Source: Agromyces sp. ISL-38 (GTDB taxonomy: Bacteria > Actinomycetota > Actinomycetes > Actinomycetales > Microbacteriaceae). Taken from it: a stretch of DNA of 39,864 nucleotides. Numbering within the stretch: position 1 is the first letter of the stretch; the number at the start of each line of letters is the position of its first letter. The position numbers and the translations under genes are program-made. Below the pieces are notes generated by a model that was not told the DNA's origin, ran no database searches, and saw only the letters and a list, made by a program, of their open reading frames with translations. Below are positions 27,343 through 35,926 of the stretch, piece by piece. The stretch covers positions 1 through 39,864 of the forward strand of contig NZ_JAGGPF010000016.1 of assembly GCF_018613935.1 (NCBI RefSeq), written 5' to 3'.

Positions 27343-28596
27343 TCAGCGGAGCCCGGCCTTCGTCGACGCGATGATCGCGTCGACCGTCTGGTCGATCGTC
27401 TGCTCGCCACTGAGGTACCTGACCGTCTCGTCCTTCAGAGGCTCGACGTCCATGCTCTTGCCCTCGTAGCCCTGGCGCAGCTGGTCCGTCGTCTGCACGG
27501 CCGAGACGGCGGGCGATGCAGCGATCTCCGCGTTGTACAAGGCGAACGCATACGCGTCCTTCGGGTAGTTCACGGTGAGGCCGCTCACGGAGGGCAGGCA
27601 GCCGGCGATCTCGCAGTACTCGGTGTAGTTCTCAGGCGAGTAGAGCCAGGAGATGAACTTCTTGGTCTCGTCGTCCTTGCCCTGCCCGCTGAAGCCCACG
27701 ATCCAGGACGCCGCGCCGTAGTTGGTCGCCTTGACCGGCTGCTGTGGGGTCGGAACCGATGCCCACCCGAAGTCGGTGATGTTCGCCTGGAAGTCGGCGA
27801 TCTGCCACACACCCGAATAGTAGGCGGCAACCTGTCCGCTCTTGAACGTCGCACTCGCGTCCTCACCAGCGGTCCAGACGGACTTGGGCATGAAGCCGTC
27901 GTCGTTCATTCCCTTGAAGAACTCGAGCGCCGTCTTGCCCTCGTCATCGAACGAGATGGAGTCGCCGTCCTGGACGACTCCCTCGCTGCCGAACTCGTAG
28001 AGGAAAGAACGAAGGCGGTGCGCCGATGGGTCCATCGTGAGTCCGTACTGGGCTCCGGTGGCGGTCTGCACCTGCTTGGCCTTAGCCACGAACTCGTCCC
28101 AGGTCCAGGTCTGGCTCACATCGGTCGGGTAGCTCACTCCTGCCTTGTCCCATAGGTCCTTGTTGATGAACATTCCCACCGACGTGAGGCTCGAGGGGAG
28201 CGCCTTGACCTTGCCGTCCGCCGGGTCCTCGACCGTGAGCGTGGGCAGCACATTGTCCTCCTTGGCGATGCTCGAGAGGTCGAGGAGCTGGTCCTTCCAC
28301 AGCGGGTCGACGTTCGCCGCGGCTGCGATGTTGGGCAGGTCATTCGCCTGGGCGCTGTTCCGCAGGCGCGTGGTGAGGTCGTCACCGGGCACATCCACGA
28401 TCTCGACCTTCGTCCCGGTCTCTTCGAAGTATTTGTCGGCCATCTTCTGGTAGCCGCCCCCCTGCGTTCCGTCTCCTGAGAGCACGAATTGCAGTGGCGC
28501 TGACTCGTCGGACGACGGGGAGGAGCACGCGGCCAGGGAAGCCAGCAGCGCACCGGCAGCGACAACCGTCACGGCGACGCGAATTCTGTTATTCAC
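27343..28596 (-). CDS. Sugar ABC transporter solute-binding lipoprotein
   Basis: The 417-residue extracellular lipoprotein captures an oligosaccharide for import. Its signal peptide ends in the lipobox LASLAAC. The mature part is a family-1 (UgpB/MalE-like) binding protein: FVLSGDGTQGGGYQKMADKY, DLTTRLRNSAQANDLPNIAA, VGMFINKDLWDKAGV, TWTWDEFVAKAKQV and FSGQGKDDETKKFISWL. The GTG at 28596 has AAAGG 7 nt upstream; the open frame runs further but precedes the promoter. It is the first gene of the five-gene minus-strand operon. The ligand is unknown; the neighbouring GH38 and amino-sugar genes suggest a mannose- and glucosamine-containing glycan. Confidence 0.93.
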   Translation of the reverse strand: MNNRIRVAVTVVAAGALLASLAACSSPSSDESAPLQFVLSGDGTQGGGYQKMADKYFEETGTKVEIVDVPGDDLTTRLRNSAQANDLPNIAAAANVDPLWKDQLLDLSSIAKEDNVLPTLTVEDPADGKVKALPSSLTSVGMFINKDLWDKAGVSYPTDVSQTWTWDEFVAKAKQVQTATGAQYGLTMDPSAHRLRSFLYEFGSEGVVQDGDSISFDDEGKTALEFFKGMNDDGFMPKSVWTAGEDASATFKSGQVAAYYSGVWQIADFQANITDFGWASVPTPQQPVKATNYGAASWIVGFSGQGKDDETKKFISWLYSPENYTEYCEIAGCLPSVSGLTVNYPKDAYAFALYNAEIAASPAVSAVQTTDQLRQGYEGKSMDVEPLKDETVRYLSGEQTIDQTVDAIIASTKAGLR

Positions 28597-28658
28597 AGGG
28601 GACCTTTCGTTGGGCGGGAGCGGGCGAAGCGCTGCAGAACACCACTTCGGGTTGGTCT

Positions 28659-28688
28659 TTTCTATCAGTGCAATAGTTATCTGGTCAA
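28659..28688 (-). promoter_or_regulatory. Probable promoter of the solute-binding protein operon
   Basis: On the minus strand TTGACC (28683-28688) and TAGAAA (28659-28664) are separated by 18 bp, about 60 bp before the GTG start. This AT-richer patch stands out in the high-GC background. ATTCTT/AAGAAA arms at 28712-28727 lie just upstream of the -35 box and could be a repressor site. Confidence 0.45.
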
Positions 28689-28907
28689 CGCACAATGTGA
28701 GCACCGGGCGAAATTCTTCCGCAAGAAATGCGCGTTTACATGCCAGACATTTTCGGGCTCACTCCGTAACGGTGAGCGCAGAGGCGGCTTGCGGAAACCG
28801 TCCAAGGCGTGCTTTATTGTCACTATGAGGCAATGGTGCGCCGATCGCCTCGCGAAAGGATCGACCCTCCTCACCAGCAACAGACGATTGATCAGAAGCG
28901 GAGAGTC

Positions 28908-29900
28908 GTGCCCGAGAGTCCCCGGCCGCCGAGCCACCCGTCGTCGAGCGCCGATTCCGTCGAGAACACGGCGATCCTCTCCGTCGTCGGCATCGATGTC
29001 GGAGGAACGAAGACGCATATCCGCGTCGTCGACACCGCTGGAACGGTCGCCGAGAGTGTTATCCCCTCCGACCACTGGCGGCGCGGCTCGCTCTTCTCCG
29101 ACGAAGGCAATTTCGACAGGCTCGGGGCCGTGGTCCGCTCACTCGGCGCTGTCACCGGCGACACGATCGTCGTGGCCGGGGTGCACGGCTGCGACACCGC
29201 CGAGCAGATGGCACGGGCGACCGCTCGGATCGAAGAGGTGCTCGACGCGAGCGTCACCGTGGTGAACGACGCGCTCCTGCTGCACCACGCCACGGGCATC
29301 CGGCCCACCATCGAGATGATCGTCGGCACGGGCGCCGTGATCAGTGGCACCACCACCGATGGTGTTCGAGTGACAGTCGACGGCTACGGGTGGCCCCTGG
29401 GCGACAGGGGAAGCTCGCACGATCTTGTGTCTGCTGCGCTTCGCGCCACACTCGGCGCGTGGGACAGGGGCGAAGGGGGCGCCGACCCCCTGTACCCGGC
29501 GATGCTCGCCGCGTTCCAGGCCGGGGATTCCGCGGAGCTGGCTGAACGCACGTCGCTCCTGGCCAACGGAACGGCCTGGGGAGTGCACGCGTCCGTGGTC
29601 TTCGACCAGGCCGAGGCCGGCTCCCGCACCGCCGCGAGTATCGTCGATGCCGCTGCAGCGGATCTCGCCCGCGGTGTGGCCCACCTCATCGACCGGGGAG
29701 CGACAGGGCGAACGGTCGTCGCCGGTGGCGGCGTGATCGTGAATCAGGCGCCATATGAGAACGCCATCCGGCATCACCTCGCGCGAATTCTGCCCGATGT
29801 CGAGCTGGTCGTCGTGAGGACTCCCCCCGTTCACGGCGCAATCGAACTGGCCCGGGAGCTCCGGTCCAAGCAGGGCGAGCGGGCGGGGGTCAGGTCATGA
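28908..29900 (+). CDS. BadF/BadG-type amino-sugar kinase (N-acetylglucosamine/glucosamine kinase-like)
   Basis: The 330-residue ASKHA-fold kinase carries the phosphate-1 loop VVGIDVGGTKTHIRVVD, the phosphate-2 motif IEMIVGTGAVISG, the amino-sugar-kinase stretch GWPLGDRGSSHDLVSAALRA and the adenosine loop VVAGGGVIVN. It would phosphorylate N-acetylglucosamine or glucosamine at O6 with ATP. The GTG at 28908 is chosen because GGAGAG precedes it and the conserved core starts soon after; an ATG at 28809 is possible. Its stop overlaps the nagB start by 4 bp. As no deacetylase (nagA) gene is present, glucosamine itself may be the substrate. It is divergent from the transporter operon. Confidence 0.85.
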   Translation: MPESPRPPSHPSSSADSVENTAILSVVGIDVGGTKTHIRVVDTAGTVAESVIPSDHWRRGSLFSDEGNFDRLGAVVRSLGAVTGDTIVVAGVHGCDTAEQMARATARIEEVLDASVTVVNDALLLHHATGIRPTIEMIVGTGAVISGTTTDGVRVTVDGYGWPLGDRGSSHDLVSAALRATLGAWDRGEGGADPLYPAMLAAFQAGDSAELAERTSLLANGTAWGVHASVVFDQAEAGSRTAASIVDAAAADLARGVAHLIDRGATGRTVVAGGGVIVNQAPYENAIRHHLARILPDVELVVVRTPPVHGAIELARELRSKQGERAGVRS

Positions 29901-30670
29901 CGACCACCACGACCGCTCCCATGCACACCTCGTCTTCGCTACGCGTCATCGTCGCCGTCGATGCCGAGTCGGCCGCGAGAATGGCAGCCGAGCGCATCTC
30001 GGCCCTCATTCGCACTCGTCCGACGGCCGTGCTCGGGGTCGCCACTGGATCGACACCCTCCCCCGTGTACCGCGCGCTCCAGACACTCCGTCGCACCGAA
30101 GGCCTGGATCTCACCCGGGCCAGCGCCTTCGCGCTCGACGAATACGTGGGCATCGACCCTCGGCGCTCGCAGAGCTACCGAAGCGTCATCGACGCGGAGG
30201 TCACCAGACCGCTTGGCCTCGATCCCCTCCGGGTCGCGGTCCCCGACGGCTCGGCGCCCGACCTCGTGGAGGCAGGGCGCGCCTACGAGGAGGGCATCCG
30301 CTCTACCGGCGGAGTCGACCTTCAGATTCTCGGCATCGGCCACAACGGCCACATCGGGTTCAACGAACCCGGCTCGGCGCACGACTCCCTCACCCGCACG
30401 GTGGATCTCACGCCGGAGACCCGCGAGGCCAACGCCCGGTTCTTCGACGGCCGGATCGACCAGGTGCCGACACGGGCACTGACCCAGGGCATCGGCACGA
30501 TCCTGCGTGCGCGTGAAATCGTGTTGCTGGCATTCGGTCCCGGCAAGGCCGCGGCAGTGGCCAGGGCACTCGAGGGCGCAATCGAACGATCGAGCCCCGC
30601 GTCGGCGCTACGCAAGCACCGGGCGGTCACCATACTCCTCGACAAGGCGGCAGCGTCGATGCTCGGGTGA
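29897..30670 (+). CDS. nagB: Glucosamine-6-phosphate deaminase
   Basis: The 257-residue enzyme converts glucosamine-6-phosphate to fructose-6-phosphate and ammonia. Diagnostic motifs are the phosphate-binding VLGVATGSTPSPVYRAL, the catalytic Asp81 in FALDEYVGI, and GIGHNGHIGFNEPGS with His152 and Glu157. The residue equal to Asp141 of E. coli NagB is Asn150 here, a variation seen in Gram-positive-type enzymes. Length fits the family (about 240-265). It is coupled to the kinase gene by ATGA and followed by the ROK regulator, so kinase and deaminase act in series. Confidence 0.93.
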   Translation: MTTTTTAPMHTSSSLRVIVAVDAESAARMAAERISALIRTRPTAVLGVATGSTPSPVYRALQTLRRTEGLDLTRASAFALDEYVGIDPRRSQSYRSVIDAEVTRPLGLDPLRVAVPDGSAPDLVEAGRAYEEGIRSTGGVDLQILGIGHNGHIGFNEPGSAHDSLTRTVDLTPETREANARFFDGRIDQVPTRALTQGIGTILRAREIVLLAFGPGKAAAVARALEGAIERSSPASALRKHRAVTILLDKAAASMLG

Positions 30671-30704
30671 CCAGCCCCGAAACAGGCACGCCAGACCTCG
30701 TACC

Positions 30705-30716
30705 CTGCTGTAGCAG
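30705..30716 (+). promoter_or_regulatory. Small palindrome before the ROK regulator gene
   Basis: CTGCT-GT-AGCAG is a perfect dyad in the 71-bp gap between nagB and the preferred ROK start. It could be an operator for the ROK protein or only a short hairpin. Confidence 0.3.
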
Positions 30717-30741
30717 CGGGCACCGTCTAAGGAAGAGATCG

Positions 30742-31914
30742 ATGAACACGAAGAAGCGCACGGCAACGACTCGCGTCGTCACTGAGATCAACCGCACCGC
30801 CATCCTCGACTGCCTCGAAGACAACGGGGCACTCTCACGTAAGCAGATCGGCGCCAAGACAGGGCTCAGCTCGGCCACCGTCGAACGGCTGAGTGCCGCC
30901 ATGCTCGCCGAGGGTATCCTGGCCCAGGAGGGCGTGCAGCAGTCGTCGGGCGGGCGCCCGTCGAATCTGCTCAGGGTCGCGGGTGAATCGCGTGTGATCG
31001 CGGCGATCGATGTCGGCCCGGATCGCGCCCGTGGACTCCTGCGGGATTTTGCGCGGAATACTGTTGTCTCCGACTCGGTCGCCTTCGACATCGATCCGGC
31101 CACCGGTTCCATCTCTGCATCGACGAGGCTCACCGGAACCCTCGCCCTGACGGACCGACTCGTCGAGGCCGCGGCGCTCGAGAAGCGGGAGCTTCTCGGA
31201 ATCGGCATCTCCGTGCCCGGAATCGTGCATGACGGGCGAGTGATGAACACCGTCGAACTCGGCTGGCGTGACGTCGCGCTCGAATCCATCGTGGCTGCTA
31301 CGACGGGCCTCCCCGTGATCGTCGAGAACGACGCGAACGCGATCGCCTTCGGCGAGTGGGCCCACGGGGCGGGCAGGGGCGCCCAGAGCGTGGCCTCCTA
31401 CCTGCTCGGCGAGGGGGTTGGCGCGGGGATCGTGAACGACGGGGAGATCTACCGCGGCTTCCGTTCCGCCGCCGGCGAGGTCGGCTTCCTCTTCACGGAG
31501 CGTGGCGCCCTCGCCCGGTATTTCACTGATCAGGGCGATCTCGAATCCCGCATCGCCGGGGTTGCGTACGGCCACGGCGAAGGCCGGCTCCCAGCACCGA
31601 AGGCCATGCGGCGACTCCTCGACGACGCGGCCAAGAAGGTTCCCTCTGCACAGCCGGCCGCAGACGAGCTCTTCGACCTGCTCGCCTTCTCGTGCGGCGC
31701 GCTCGCCACGGTGCTCGATCCCGAGGTGATCGTGCTGGCCGGGCATCTGGCTCGGCATCCGGAGCACGCCATCCGGGAGATCTCGTCACGGCTCGCCGGC
31801 AGGATTCCGTTTCCACCGAGGCTGGTCGTGGGAACGCTCGGCGACGACGGTGCACTGTTCGGCGTGGGCGAGGTCATCACGAGACAGGTGAAAGGATCGA
31901 CCTATCTTGCCTGA
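30742..31914 (+). CDS. ROK-family transcriptional regulator (NagC-like)
   Basis: The 390-residue protein has an N-terminal winged helix (about 15-75: [44 protein letters not shown]) and a C-terminal ROK sugar-sensing domain ([59 protein letters not shown]). The ATP loop is degenerate, as expected for a regulator. The usual ROK zinc motif (Gly-His plus CxCGxxGC) is absent: the matching stretch reads [27 protein letters not shown] supports the ATG at 30742; a GTG at 30667 overlapping nagB is possible but reads through a palindrome. It likely represses both arms of the glycan locus, with an amino-sugar or its phosphate as inducer. Confidence 0.9.
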   Translation: MNTKKRTATTRVVTEINRTAILDCLEDNGALSRKQIGAKTGLSSATVERLSAAMLAEGILAQEGVQQSSGGRPSNLLRVAGESRVIAAIDVGPDRARGLLRDFARNTVVSDSVAFDIDPATGSISASTRLTGTLALTDRLVEAAALEKRELLGIGISVPGIVHDGRVMNTVELGWRDVALESIVAATTGLPVIVENDANAIAFGEWAHGAGRGAQSVASYLLGEGVGAGIVNDGEIYRGFRSAAGEVGFLFTERGALARYFTDQGDLESRIAGVAYGHGEGRLPAPKAMRRLLDDAAKKVPSAQPAADELFDLLAFSCGALATVLDPEVIVLAGHLARHPEHAIREISSRLAGRIPFPPRLVVGTLGDDGALFGVGEVITRQVKGSTYLA

Positions 31915-32051
31915 TCGGCTCTGAACGCGATGCACGGAACGCGTGGGCCCATTCGCCCACTCTCTTGGCCAGATTCATCCCTTTGAGATCTACGCTGGTT
32001 CTAGGAACAGCACTGAGTTCCGCGCAGCGTCTCGAGGAAGCGGCGGAGGAT

Positions 32052-33179
32052 ATGGATGAGATGAGAACGCCGACGCCGACGCAGGCGCTCACCGACGCCG
32101 GCGTCAGCATCTGGCTCGACGATCTCTCGAGAGATCGGATCCGCTCGGGTGCACTCCAGCGACTCATCGCGGAGCGCAACGTGGTCGGGATCACCACGAA
32201 TCCGACGATCTTCGCCACCGCGATGCGGAGCGGCGATGCGTACCGAGACGAGCTTGGGCGACTGGCCCGGGCGAATGCGTCGGCCACCCAGGCCGTCTTC
32301 GCGTTGACCACCTCCGATGTGCGGGATGCGTGCGACATCTTCCGCCCGGTCTACGACGCCACAGGCCACGTCGACGGGCGAGTCTCGATCGAGGTGAGCC
32401 CTGGTGTCGCCCACGACGCGGCGGGATCGGTCGACGAAGCGAAGGCCCTCGCCTCGGCGATCGACCGGCCGAACGCGTTCATCAAGATTCCGGCCACCAG
32501 GGCGAGCCTCGGCGCCATCACGGACTGCATCGCGGAGGGAATCAGCATCAACGTCACGCTGATCTTCAGCCTCGAACGCTTCCGCGAGGTCGTCGACGCG
32601 TACTTCACCGGGCTGGAGCGGGCGCTGGCGGCGGGCCGCGACCTGAGCGCGATCCACTCGGTCGCGTCGTTCTTCGTCTCCCGGGTGGACGTCGAGATCG
32701 ACAAGCGGCTGGACGCAGTCGGCACCGAGCGCGCCGCGTCGTTGAAGGGCCAGGCCGGCATCGCCAACGCCCGTCTGGCGTATCAGGCGTTCGAGGAGGC
32801 CCAACTCACCGAACGCGCCCGAACCCTCTCTGCCAACGGCGCGAACACACAGCGTCCACTGTGGGCCTCCACCGGCGTGAAGGACCCGCACACGCGCGAC
32901 ACGCTCTACGTCGAGAGCCTGATCGCGCCGAACGTCGTGAACACCATGCCGGAGAAGACCCTCGAAGCCACATTCGAGCACGGATCGATTCGGCCGAACA
33001 CGATCGCGGGCACCTCTCAGGCGGCTCGCGCACACCTCGACGCCCTCGCAGAAGTCGGCGTCTCCTACGACGAAGCGATGGAGACGCTTGAAGCGGAGGG
33101 TGTGGAGAAGTTCGATGCGTCGTGGGACGAACTGGTGGAATCGGTGACGGTGGCCCTCCAGGCCGCGACAACCCGGTGA
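32052..33179 (+). CDS. tal: Transaldolase
   Basis: The 375-residue enzyme moves a dihydroxyacetone unit between fructose-6-phosphate and erythrose-4-phosphate in the pentose phosphate pathway. Motifs: [15 protein letters not shown] with the catalytic Asp near residue 23, [11 protein letters not shown], and the Schiff-base Lys145 in [15 protein letters not shown], then [12 protein letters not shown] and [11 protein letters not shown]. Length is usual for the long actinobacterial type. The ATG at 32052 follows GGAGGA closely; the ATG at 32061 is an alternative. It stands 137 bp after the ROK gene on the same strand. In this setting it would process fructose-6-phosphate made by NagB. Housekeeping transaldolase normally sits beside transketolase, so this may be a dedicated copy. 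Confidence 0.93.
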   Translation: MDEMRTPTPTQALTDAGVSIWLDDLSRDRIRSGALQRLIAERNVVGITTNPTIFATAMRSGDAYRDELGRLARANASATQAVFALTTSDVRDACDIFRPVYDATGHVDGRVSIEVSPGVAHDAAGSVDEAKALASAIDRPNAFIKIPATRASLGAITDCIAEGISINVTLIFSLERFREVVDAYFTGLERALAAGRDLSAIHSVASFFVSRVDVEIDKRLDAVGTERAASLKGQAGIANARLAYQAFEEAQLTERARTLSANGANTQRPLWASTGVKDPHTRDTLYVESLIAPNVVNTMPEKTLEATFEHGSIRPNTIAGTSQAARAHLDALAEVGVSYDEAMETLEAEGVEKFDASWDELVESVTVALQAATTR

Positions 33180-33202
33180 ATCACGGGCCGCGCTCGCGAG
33201 TG

Positions 33203-33247
33203 CTCAGCGCAGCCGGAACCCGCGCACCCGCTGCACGTGGAACTCCT
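33203..33247. repeat. 45-bp direct repeat, copy 1: orphan 3' end of a GH16 gene
   Basis: The 45 bp are identical to 35000-35044 (offset 1797). Read on the minus strand they encode EFHVQRVRGFRLR and a stop, exactly the end of the GH16-like protein encoded at 35001-35783. Upstream of it here the sequence is different, so this is a remnant. The two copies flank the GH29 gene. Confidence 0.85.
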
Positions 33248-33335
33248 GCGGCCAAGACTCAGCGAACGTGGGGCGTCTCGTCGAGGCCCGCGCGCGTCTG
33301 TATCGTTACATATTCCCCACATCGCAGACGTCGAC

Positions 33336-34880
33336 TCACCCGTGAAGGAAGTCGACCCGCGGGGGGCGCGCGTCGGGTTCGAGGAAGCACTTCACCACTG
33401 GGCCGCCGCCGAGGTCGGGCGTGGTCGGGGGCAGCGTCACATCCAGTGACTCCGAGCTTCTGTGCCACGCGACCTTCTCCGTGGAGCCGAGAACGCTCAC
33501 CTCCTGGATCCCCCGGGTGAGCAGGCCTGCGCCGCTTCCGAACGAACGGATACGAGCGACGCCATCCTCCGGATGCGCGAGCAGTGTCGCGTACAGATAG
33601 TCGCCTGTGACGTGCGCGCGAGTCGTGAATCGGATGTCGGCGCTCGTGTATTGCGGAGAGGACGCGTCGACGAAGGAACCGACGATGAGTTCGGTCGGGC
33701 CTTCCGCGGGGATGATCCAGGGCCGGCTGCCGTAGATCGCTTCTCCGTTGCGGGTCAGCCACGTTCCGATGCCTTCCAGCAGTCGGCGCTCCTCATCCGG
33801 TATTGTGCCGTCCGATTTCGGGCCGATGTTGAGCAGAAGAACTCCATTCTTCGAGACGGTGTCGGCCAACTCGGCGATGAGCTCGTTCACATTCTTGTAT
33901 TCGTGTCCTTCCACCCAGCTCCAGGAAGTGCGGGAGACGGACGTATCGCTCTGCCACACGGAATCTTGGATCCCTCCCATCGCTCCGCGTTCGATGTCGT
34001 AGACCGCGCTTCCGGCGGCGAAGGCGTCCCACTTGAAATTGATGACGACCTCCCGTCCCCGCTGGTGGGCGCTGTTGTAGTAGTACGCCGCGAGCAGCCG
34101 GAGGTACGGCTCGAAGGCAGGCGACTCGATCCACCAGTCGAAGTACAGGATCTGCGGGCGGTACTTGTCGATGATCTCGACGCACCGCAGGAGCCAATCT
34201 TCCAGGAATCGCTCGTTCGGCGCGATCTCCTCCCGCTGGGCTGGTCCGTAGAAGTCGAACCACGCGGGGTCGCGCACGTCGGAGTCGAAGCGAGCGCCCC
34301 CGTTCATGAAGAACCAGTGTTCGGCACGATGACTCGACGCGCCGACGACCATCCACGCCCGCTCGACTGCCTGGCCGAGCTGTCCGAACACGTCCGAACG
34401 CGGTCCCATCTGGGCGGCGCTCCAGCGCGAGCGGCCGGTGTCGTACATCGCGAACCCGTCATGGTGTTCTGCGACAGGAACGACGAATTGTGCGCCGGCC
34501 CGCTTGAACAGTTGCGCCCAGTCGTCGGGATCGAAGTGCTCCATTGTGAAACTGGGGATGAAGTCTTTGTAGCCGAACTTCCGATGCGGACCGTAGGTCG
34601 CGACGTGATGTTCGAACTCCTCGGTGCCTTCGAGGTACATGGTCCGCGAATACCACTCGGTGCCGAACGCCGGGACGGAGAAGACACCCCAGTGCAGGAA
34701 GACGCCGAACTTGCCGTCCTGGTACCACAGCGGAGGCTGGTAGCCGCGTAGAGAATCCCAGGTGGGCTGATATGGACCCGCCGTTGCGGTCTCCCGAACA
34801 CGGGCGACCTCGGCGGAGTTGTCCGAGATATCGACGCGGTCCGGAAGGTCGGCCGGATTGATCGGTGGAAGCTGTGGCAT
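33336..34880 (-). CDS. GH29 alpha-L-fucosidase
   Basis: This 514-residue enzyme hydrolyses alpha-L-fucose from glycans. Family motifs: KFGVFLHWGVFSVPAFGTEWY, FVVPVAEHHDGFAMYDT and RYSR-like SRWSAAQMGP, then the nucleophile Asp248 in ILYFDWWIE. The stretch KNGVLLLNIGPKSDGTIPDE is another strong mark of GH29. A C-terminal beta domain follows. No signal peptide is seen with the ATG at 34880, so it is probably cytoplasmic; a start at 34919 or 34994 would not add one. No strong ribosome binding site precedes 34880, so the start is uncertain. It is convergent with transaldolase and lies between two copies of the GH16 3' end, suggesting insertion. It extends the glycan locus to fucosylated substrates. 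Confidence 0.93.
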   Translation of the reverse strand: MPQLPPINPADLPDRVDISDNSAEVARVRETATAGPYQPTWDSLRGYQPPLWYQDGKFGVFLHWGVFSVPAFGTEWYSRTMYLEGTEEFEHHVATYGPHRKFGYKDFIPSFTMEHFDPDDWAQLFKRAGAQFVVPVAEHHDGFAMYDTGRSRWSAAQMGPRSDVFGQLGQAVERAWMVVGASSHRAEHWFFMNGGARFDSDVRDPAWFDFYGPAQREEIAPNERFLEDWLLRCVEIIDKYRPQILYFDWWIESPAFEPYLRLLAAYYYNSAHQRGREVVINFKWDAFAAGSAVYDIERGAMGGIQDSVWQSDTSVSRTSWSWVEGHEYKNVNELIAELADTVSKNGVLLLNIGPKSDGTIPDEERRLLEGIGTWLTRNGEAIYGSRPWIIPAEGPTELIVGSFVDASSPQYTSADIRFTTRAHVTGDYLYATLLAHPEDGVARIRSFGSGAGLLTRGIQEVSVLGSTEKVAWHRSSESLDVTLPPTTPDLGGGPVVKCFLEPDARPPRVDFLHG

Positions 34881-34999
34881 TGTATCGATCCATTCGATGA
34901 GGACGCGCGAGATTCGCATAGTTGCCGGGCGGCCATGATTTTTGCTTCCTGACGTTAGGGCCTTCTCAGCGCCCCCACAACACCCGATACGCAAGCCGA

Positions 35000-35044
35000 C
35001 TCAGCGCAGCCGGAACCCGCGCACCCGCTGCACGTGGAACTCCT
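35000..35044. repeat. 45-bp direct repeat, copy 2: 3' end of the intact GH16-like gene
   Basis: This is the partner of 33203-33247. It covers the last codons and stop of the GH16-like gene, on the 5' side of the GH29 gene. Confidence 0.85.
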
Positions 35045-35783
35045 TCGGATATGCGCCGGCGTCGCCCGCGTCGGGCGGAAAGTGGAACACGTCGAGCATG
35101 AGCTGCATCGGGTAGTCGGGCGACTGCGTCGTCGAACGCACGAGCTGCCCGTCGATGAAGAAGCGCACGCCCCCGGGCATCCACTCGACGGCATAGTCGT
35201 GGAAGTCGCGCACGTCGAGCTCGACGCGAACCTTCTCGAAGTCGTCGGTGATCGCCGGGTCGTTGAAGGGGTGCACGCCCATGCCGACGAGCGCCGAGGC
35301 ATCCGTCACCTCGTTGCCGAAGATCTCCATGACGCAGATCTCGGCCGAGTGCTCGGGCACGTCTTCGATGCCGATCATCCAGAGGGCGACCATGCTGTGC
35401 GGGTCACTGCTGGCGGCCGCGCGAACCTCGATGACGCCATACCGGGGCGTGTACAACCGCTGCTCGCGTTGTGCCTCGCGCACGACGAGGCCGTCGCGGA
35501 ACGGATGCTGCCCCTCGCCGCTGCCCACCGGCCCTGATCGCACCCCGGTCTGCAGGTTCGACACGCGCACGGGGCCGTCGTATTCCACCGACCACGGCGG
35601 CTGGTCGGCGTCGACCCGCAAGGTGAGCAGGCCGTCGCCCACGTCGTAGCGTGCGCGGGTGGCGTGGCGGCTGCTCCACTGCGGCAGGTAGTGCGGCAGC
35701 CATTGGGCGGGGTCGAGGTCGGGTCCGGAGAAGTCGGCGTCGAACTCGAGTTCGTAGCGGGCGTAGTCGATCGTCTCGGGCAC
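35001..35783 (-). CDS. GH16-family-like protein with altered catalytic motif
   Basis: The 260-residue protein has the GH16 jelly-roll pattern: YARYELEFDADFSGPDLDPA with WLPHYLPQW, YTPRYGVIEVRAAAS, MVALWMIGIE, DFHDYAVEWMPGGVRFFIDG and a final QRVRGFRLR strand. The usual active site E-x-D-x-x-E reads Glu148-Ile-Cys150-Val-Met-Glu153: both glutamates are present but the middle Asp is Cys. GH16 enzymes cut beta-1,3/1,4-glucans, agars and related polymers. With Cys in place of Asp, activity may be reduced, different or lost. It has no signal peptide, unlike most GH16 enzymes, which fits an intracellular role. It is divergent from the FAD oxidoreductase gene. The 3' end is duplicated downstream of the fucosidase gene. 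Confidence 0.82.
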   Translation of the reverse strand: MPETIDYARYELEFDADFSGPDLDPAQWLPHYLPQWSSRHATRARYDVGDGLLTLRVDADQPPWSVEYDGPVRVSNLQTGVRSGPVGSGEGQHPFRDGLVVREAQREQRLYTPRYGVIEVRAAASSDPHSMVALWMIGIEDVPEHSAEICVMEIFGNEVTDASALVGMGVHPFNDPAITDDFEKVRVELDVRDFHDYAVEWMPGGVRFFIDGQLVRSTTQSPDYPMQLMLDVFHFPPDAGDAGAYPKEFHVQRVRGFRLR

Positions 35784-35926
35784 ACCTCATCGTGCCGGGT
35801 GCCACCGACACGCGGCATCCGGCCACCCTGTCCGGCGGCGAGCGGATGTCGGGACACGGCGCCGCTGGCGCGCCAGCCTCACGGCGCGGGAGGATGGAGG
35901 CACCAGACCGCGATGGAGTGATCCCA

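Noticed and set aside
31692..32051. N-terminal extension of transaldolase overlapping the ROK gene
   Set aside because: The extension has no family similarity and lies inside the ROK coding sequence; an internal ATG with a GGAGGA site fits the family length.
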